This document shows positions 6,171-7,390 of a stretch of 7,390 bases of DNA, one piece after another. The stretch is from DATCJY01 sp036562565 (GTDB taxonomy: Bacteria; Bacteroidota; Bacteroidia; Flavobacteriales_D; Sanyastnellaceae): the NCBI GenBank assembly GCA_036562565.1, contig DATCJY010000020.1:1-7390 (forward strand), given 5' to 3'. Both the position numbers and the translations under genes were made by a program. How positions within the stretch are numbered: position 1 is the first letter of the stretch; every line of letters begins with the position of its first letter. The notes below the pieces were generated by a model. The model saw only the letters and a program-made list of their open reading frames with translations, was not told where the DNA came from and searched no databases.

Positions 6171-6988
6171 ATGAGGAATATAAATACGACCCGGAGGATC
6201 TAGAATCGTTGCTATTGCATAAGCAATTTCATGAACTCTATCCTGAAGAGAAAGCGTTTGTGCTGAAGCACATGGATTCACCGGAGGAATATGAAAGCAT
6301 GCGCCAGACACTCTTTGAGTTGCGCAACGCGGCTTCACAGGGCGATTGGTTGCAGTCCGATGCATCCATAAAGAAAGCGTTGCTGGCTGAGTTTGCATCT
6401 GAGAAAAAAGGCAGCTTTAGAGTGTGGTTAAACGCGTTGTTTGCAAGGCCGCAGGTGAGTTGGTATCGTCAACCTGCATTGCAACTCGCGTTTGTAGTTT
6501 TGGTTATCACCACGGGTGTATGGTTATTGGTAAGCAACAATTCACAGCAACCATCCATTGCGGAGTTGAATGATAATACTCCCAAAGAGGCGATATCCAC
6601 AGCTTCAACACAAGATACATTGGAGATACAGGACCATGTATTTGCTGAGAACAAAATGCCTCATGAGTTTCCAATAGCTCCTGAACCAATTCAGTCGGTT
6701 TCGGTTCCACAGATTACTGCAGTTGAAGATGAACAACACTTATTGCCTCCCGAAGAAATTGCACCTCAAAAAGCAATGGCCAAGGAAGACAATGTTCATT
6801 TGATAGATACCGCACCTATTGTTACAGCGCCACCAAAGGCAGCAGCTCCGGCCACTCGCAATGCAGATAAGGTGCTTGAAGAGGTATCGGTGGAAAAGCT
6901 CTATAAGAATGAGACAAAAACATCCATAAACAGCAAGCCGATTTCTGAGGTGAAAGACTTGCTCCGGTTTCTTTATACCGCTCAATGA
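6167..6988 (+). CDS. Single-pass membrane protein, probable anti-sigma factor
   Basis: This is a 273-residue protein likely to hold the preceding sigma factor at the inner membrane. I chose the ATG at 6167-6169 because it forms an ATGA overlap with the sigma stop and follows GGAGAAATTAGG, a possible ribosome site. An in-frame ATG at 6116 would run deep into the sigma gene. The cytoplasmic part (1-102) begins with DLESLLLHKQFHELYPEEKAF and has DSPEEYESMRQTL, a pattern I associate with Bacteroidota proteins encoded beside sigma factors. One transmembrane helix lies at about 104-122 (ALQLAFVVLVITTGVWLLV). The remaining 150 or so residues would be periplasmic and are low-complexity, rich in Pro, Ala, Glu and Thr, ending in a short helix (SEVKDLLRFLY). 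It lacks the HxxxC..C zinc motif and a FecR domain, so it is not a classical ZAS or FecR anti-sigma. Anti-sigma function is inferred from position and topology. Confidence 0.8.
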   Translation: MNEEYKYDPEDLESLLLHKQFHELYPEEKAFVLKHMDSPEEYESMRQTLFELRNAASQGDWLQSDASIKKALLAEFASEKKGSFRVWLNALFARPQVSWYRQPALQLAFVVLVITTGVWLLVSNNSQQPSIAELNDNTPKEAISTASTQDTLEIQDHVFAENKMPHEFPIAPEPIQSVSVPQITAVEDEQHLLPPEEIAPQKAMAKEDNVHLIDTAPIVTAPPKAAAPATRNADKVLEEVSVEKLYKNETKTSINSKPISEVKDLLRFLYTAQ

Positions 6989-6992
6989 GCGG
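6978..6992. terminator. Perfect palindrome across the convergent stops, possible bidirectional terminator
   Basis: CCGCTCAATGAGCGG is a perfect 7-bp inverted repeat around one central base; as a hairpin it gives 6 bp with an AAT loop. It covers the TGA of the anti-sigma gene (6986-6988) and, on the other strand, the stop of nth (6982-6984). Downstream on the plus strand a T-run (7003-7008) lies about 10 bases beyond the stem, further than in a classical intrinsic terminator. The minus side has no immediate T-run. Termination is plausible from its position between convergent genes. Confidence 0.4.
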
Positions 6993-7390
6993 ATGCTGTG
7001 GTCTTTTTATAAGATTTGCGGTTCACGTGAGCAGTGATAAAATCTTTATCCAATGAATGGCCACGAGCTGGGGAGTACTCACGTCCGTAGAAAATGATTT
7101 GGAGGTGAAGTTTATTCCAAAGGTGCTTTGGGAAAATCTTTTTCGCATCCTTTTCGGTTTGTTCTACGCTTTTACCACTGGTCAACCCCCAGCGTGTCAA
7201 CAAGCGGTGAATGTGTGTGTCCACAGGAAAAGCCGGAACATTGAATGCCTGAGCCATCACGACACTGGCAGTTTTGTGTCCTACTCCCGGTAGAGCTTCC
7301 AGCTCTTCAAAGGTGGAAGGGACACGCCCACCGTGTTTATCAATAAGAATATGAGAAAGGGCCAGTATGTTTTTGCTTTTAGCAGGAGAT
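6982..7390 (-). CDS. nth: Endonuclease III (DNA glycosylase/AP lyase), C-terminal part, without Fe-S cysteines
   Basis: The frame is open from the window edge to a TGA at 6982-6984 and gives the last 135 residues; the start lies beyond base 7390. Endonuclease III removes oxidised pyrimidines from DNA and nicks the abasic site in base-excision repair. The helix-hairpin-helix LPGVGHKTASVV (7258-7293) carries the catalytic Lys (codon 7273-7275, Lys120 of E. coli Nth). The catalytic Asp is in VDTHIHR (codon 7219-7221, Asp138); the 18-residue spacing is conserved. The C-terminus reads FYGREYSPARGHSLDKDF, where most family members carry the four-Cys motif of the 4Fe-4S cluster. No Cys occurs anywhere in the visible part, so the cluster must be absent, and the tail is a basic extension (NRKSYKKTTASAH). 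The gene converges on the anti-sigma gene and overlaps it by 7 bases. An apparent GTG start at 7260 is internal and not real. Confidence 0.93.
   Translation of the reverse strand, partial: SPAKSKNILALSHILIDKHGGRVPSTFEELEALPGVGHKTASVVMAQAFNVPAFPVDTHIHRLLTRWGLTSGKSVEQTEKDAKKIFPKHLWNKLHLQIIFYGREYSPARGHSLDKDFITAHVNRKSYKKTTASAH

Noticed and set aside
7057..7293. 78-codon plus-strand open frame near the right edge
   Set aside because: It is antisense to the endonuclease III catalytic region and has no support of its own.

Overview
The window looks like ordinary chromosomal DNA from a member of the Bacteroidota. The evidence is a pair of short surface-type lipoproteins with DUF4625-like repeats, a prolyl tripeptidyl peptidase very close to that of Porphyromonas, an ECF sigma factor followed by a Bacteroidota-style membrane partner, and A/T-rich leaders that mostly lack a Shine-Dalgarno sequence. 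The DNA is moderately AT-rich and tightly packed. No stretch over about 105 bases lacks a gene, and I saw no tRNA, rRNA, CRISPR array, insertion sequence or prophage gene.

Layout. Bases 1-219 are the 3' end of an unrecognised gene on the plus strand. Its stop overlaps the stop of a two-gene minus-strand operon (1759 down to 216) encoding two paralogous lipoproteins. A 93-bp divergent region (1760-1852), with a small GC-rich palindrome, separates that operon from a plus-strand run. The run begins with a secreted S9 prolyl tripeptidyl peptidase (1853-3985) and, 6 bases on, a small multidrug resistance (SMR) family exporter of the Gdx/SugE type (3992-4318). After a 103-bp gap comes a second plus-strand operon (4422-6988): an exported helical-repeat protein of unknown function, an ECF sigma factor, and a single-pass membrane protein that is probably its anti-sigma factor. 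The sigma and anti-sigma reading frames overlap by four bases. The window closes with the 3' part of an endonuclease III gene (nth) on the minus strand, convergent with and overlapping the anti-sigma gene across a perfect palindrome.

How the genes work together. The clearest functional unit is 4422-6988. An envelope-located protein, a sigma factor and a membrane-spanning regulator are packed as one operon, which suggests an envelope-sensing transcription switch. The target regulon cannot be read from this window. The peptidase probably acts in the periplasm or at the outer membrane in peptide nutrition. The exporter is probably a guanidinium or small-cation pump and has no obvious metabolic link to the peptidase. 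The least ordinary points are the sigma factor with a hydrophobic C-terminal tail, the endonuclease III without iron-sulfur cysteines, the exporter with an aromatic substitution at a binding-site position, and the duplicated lipoproteins that differ in a His-rich motif.
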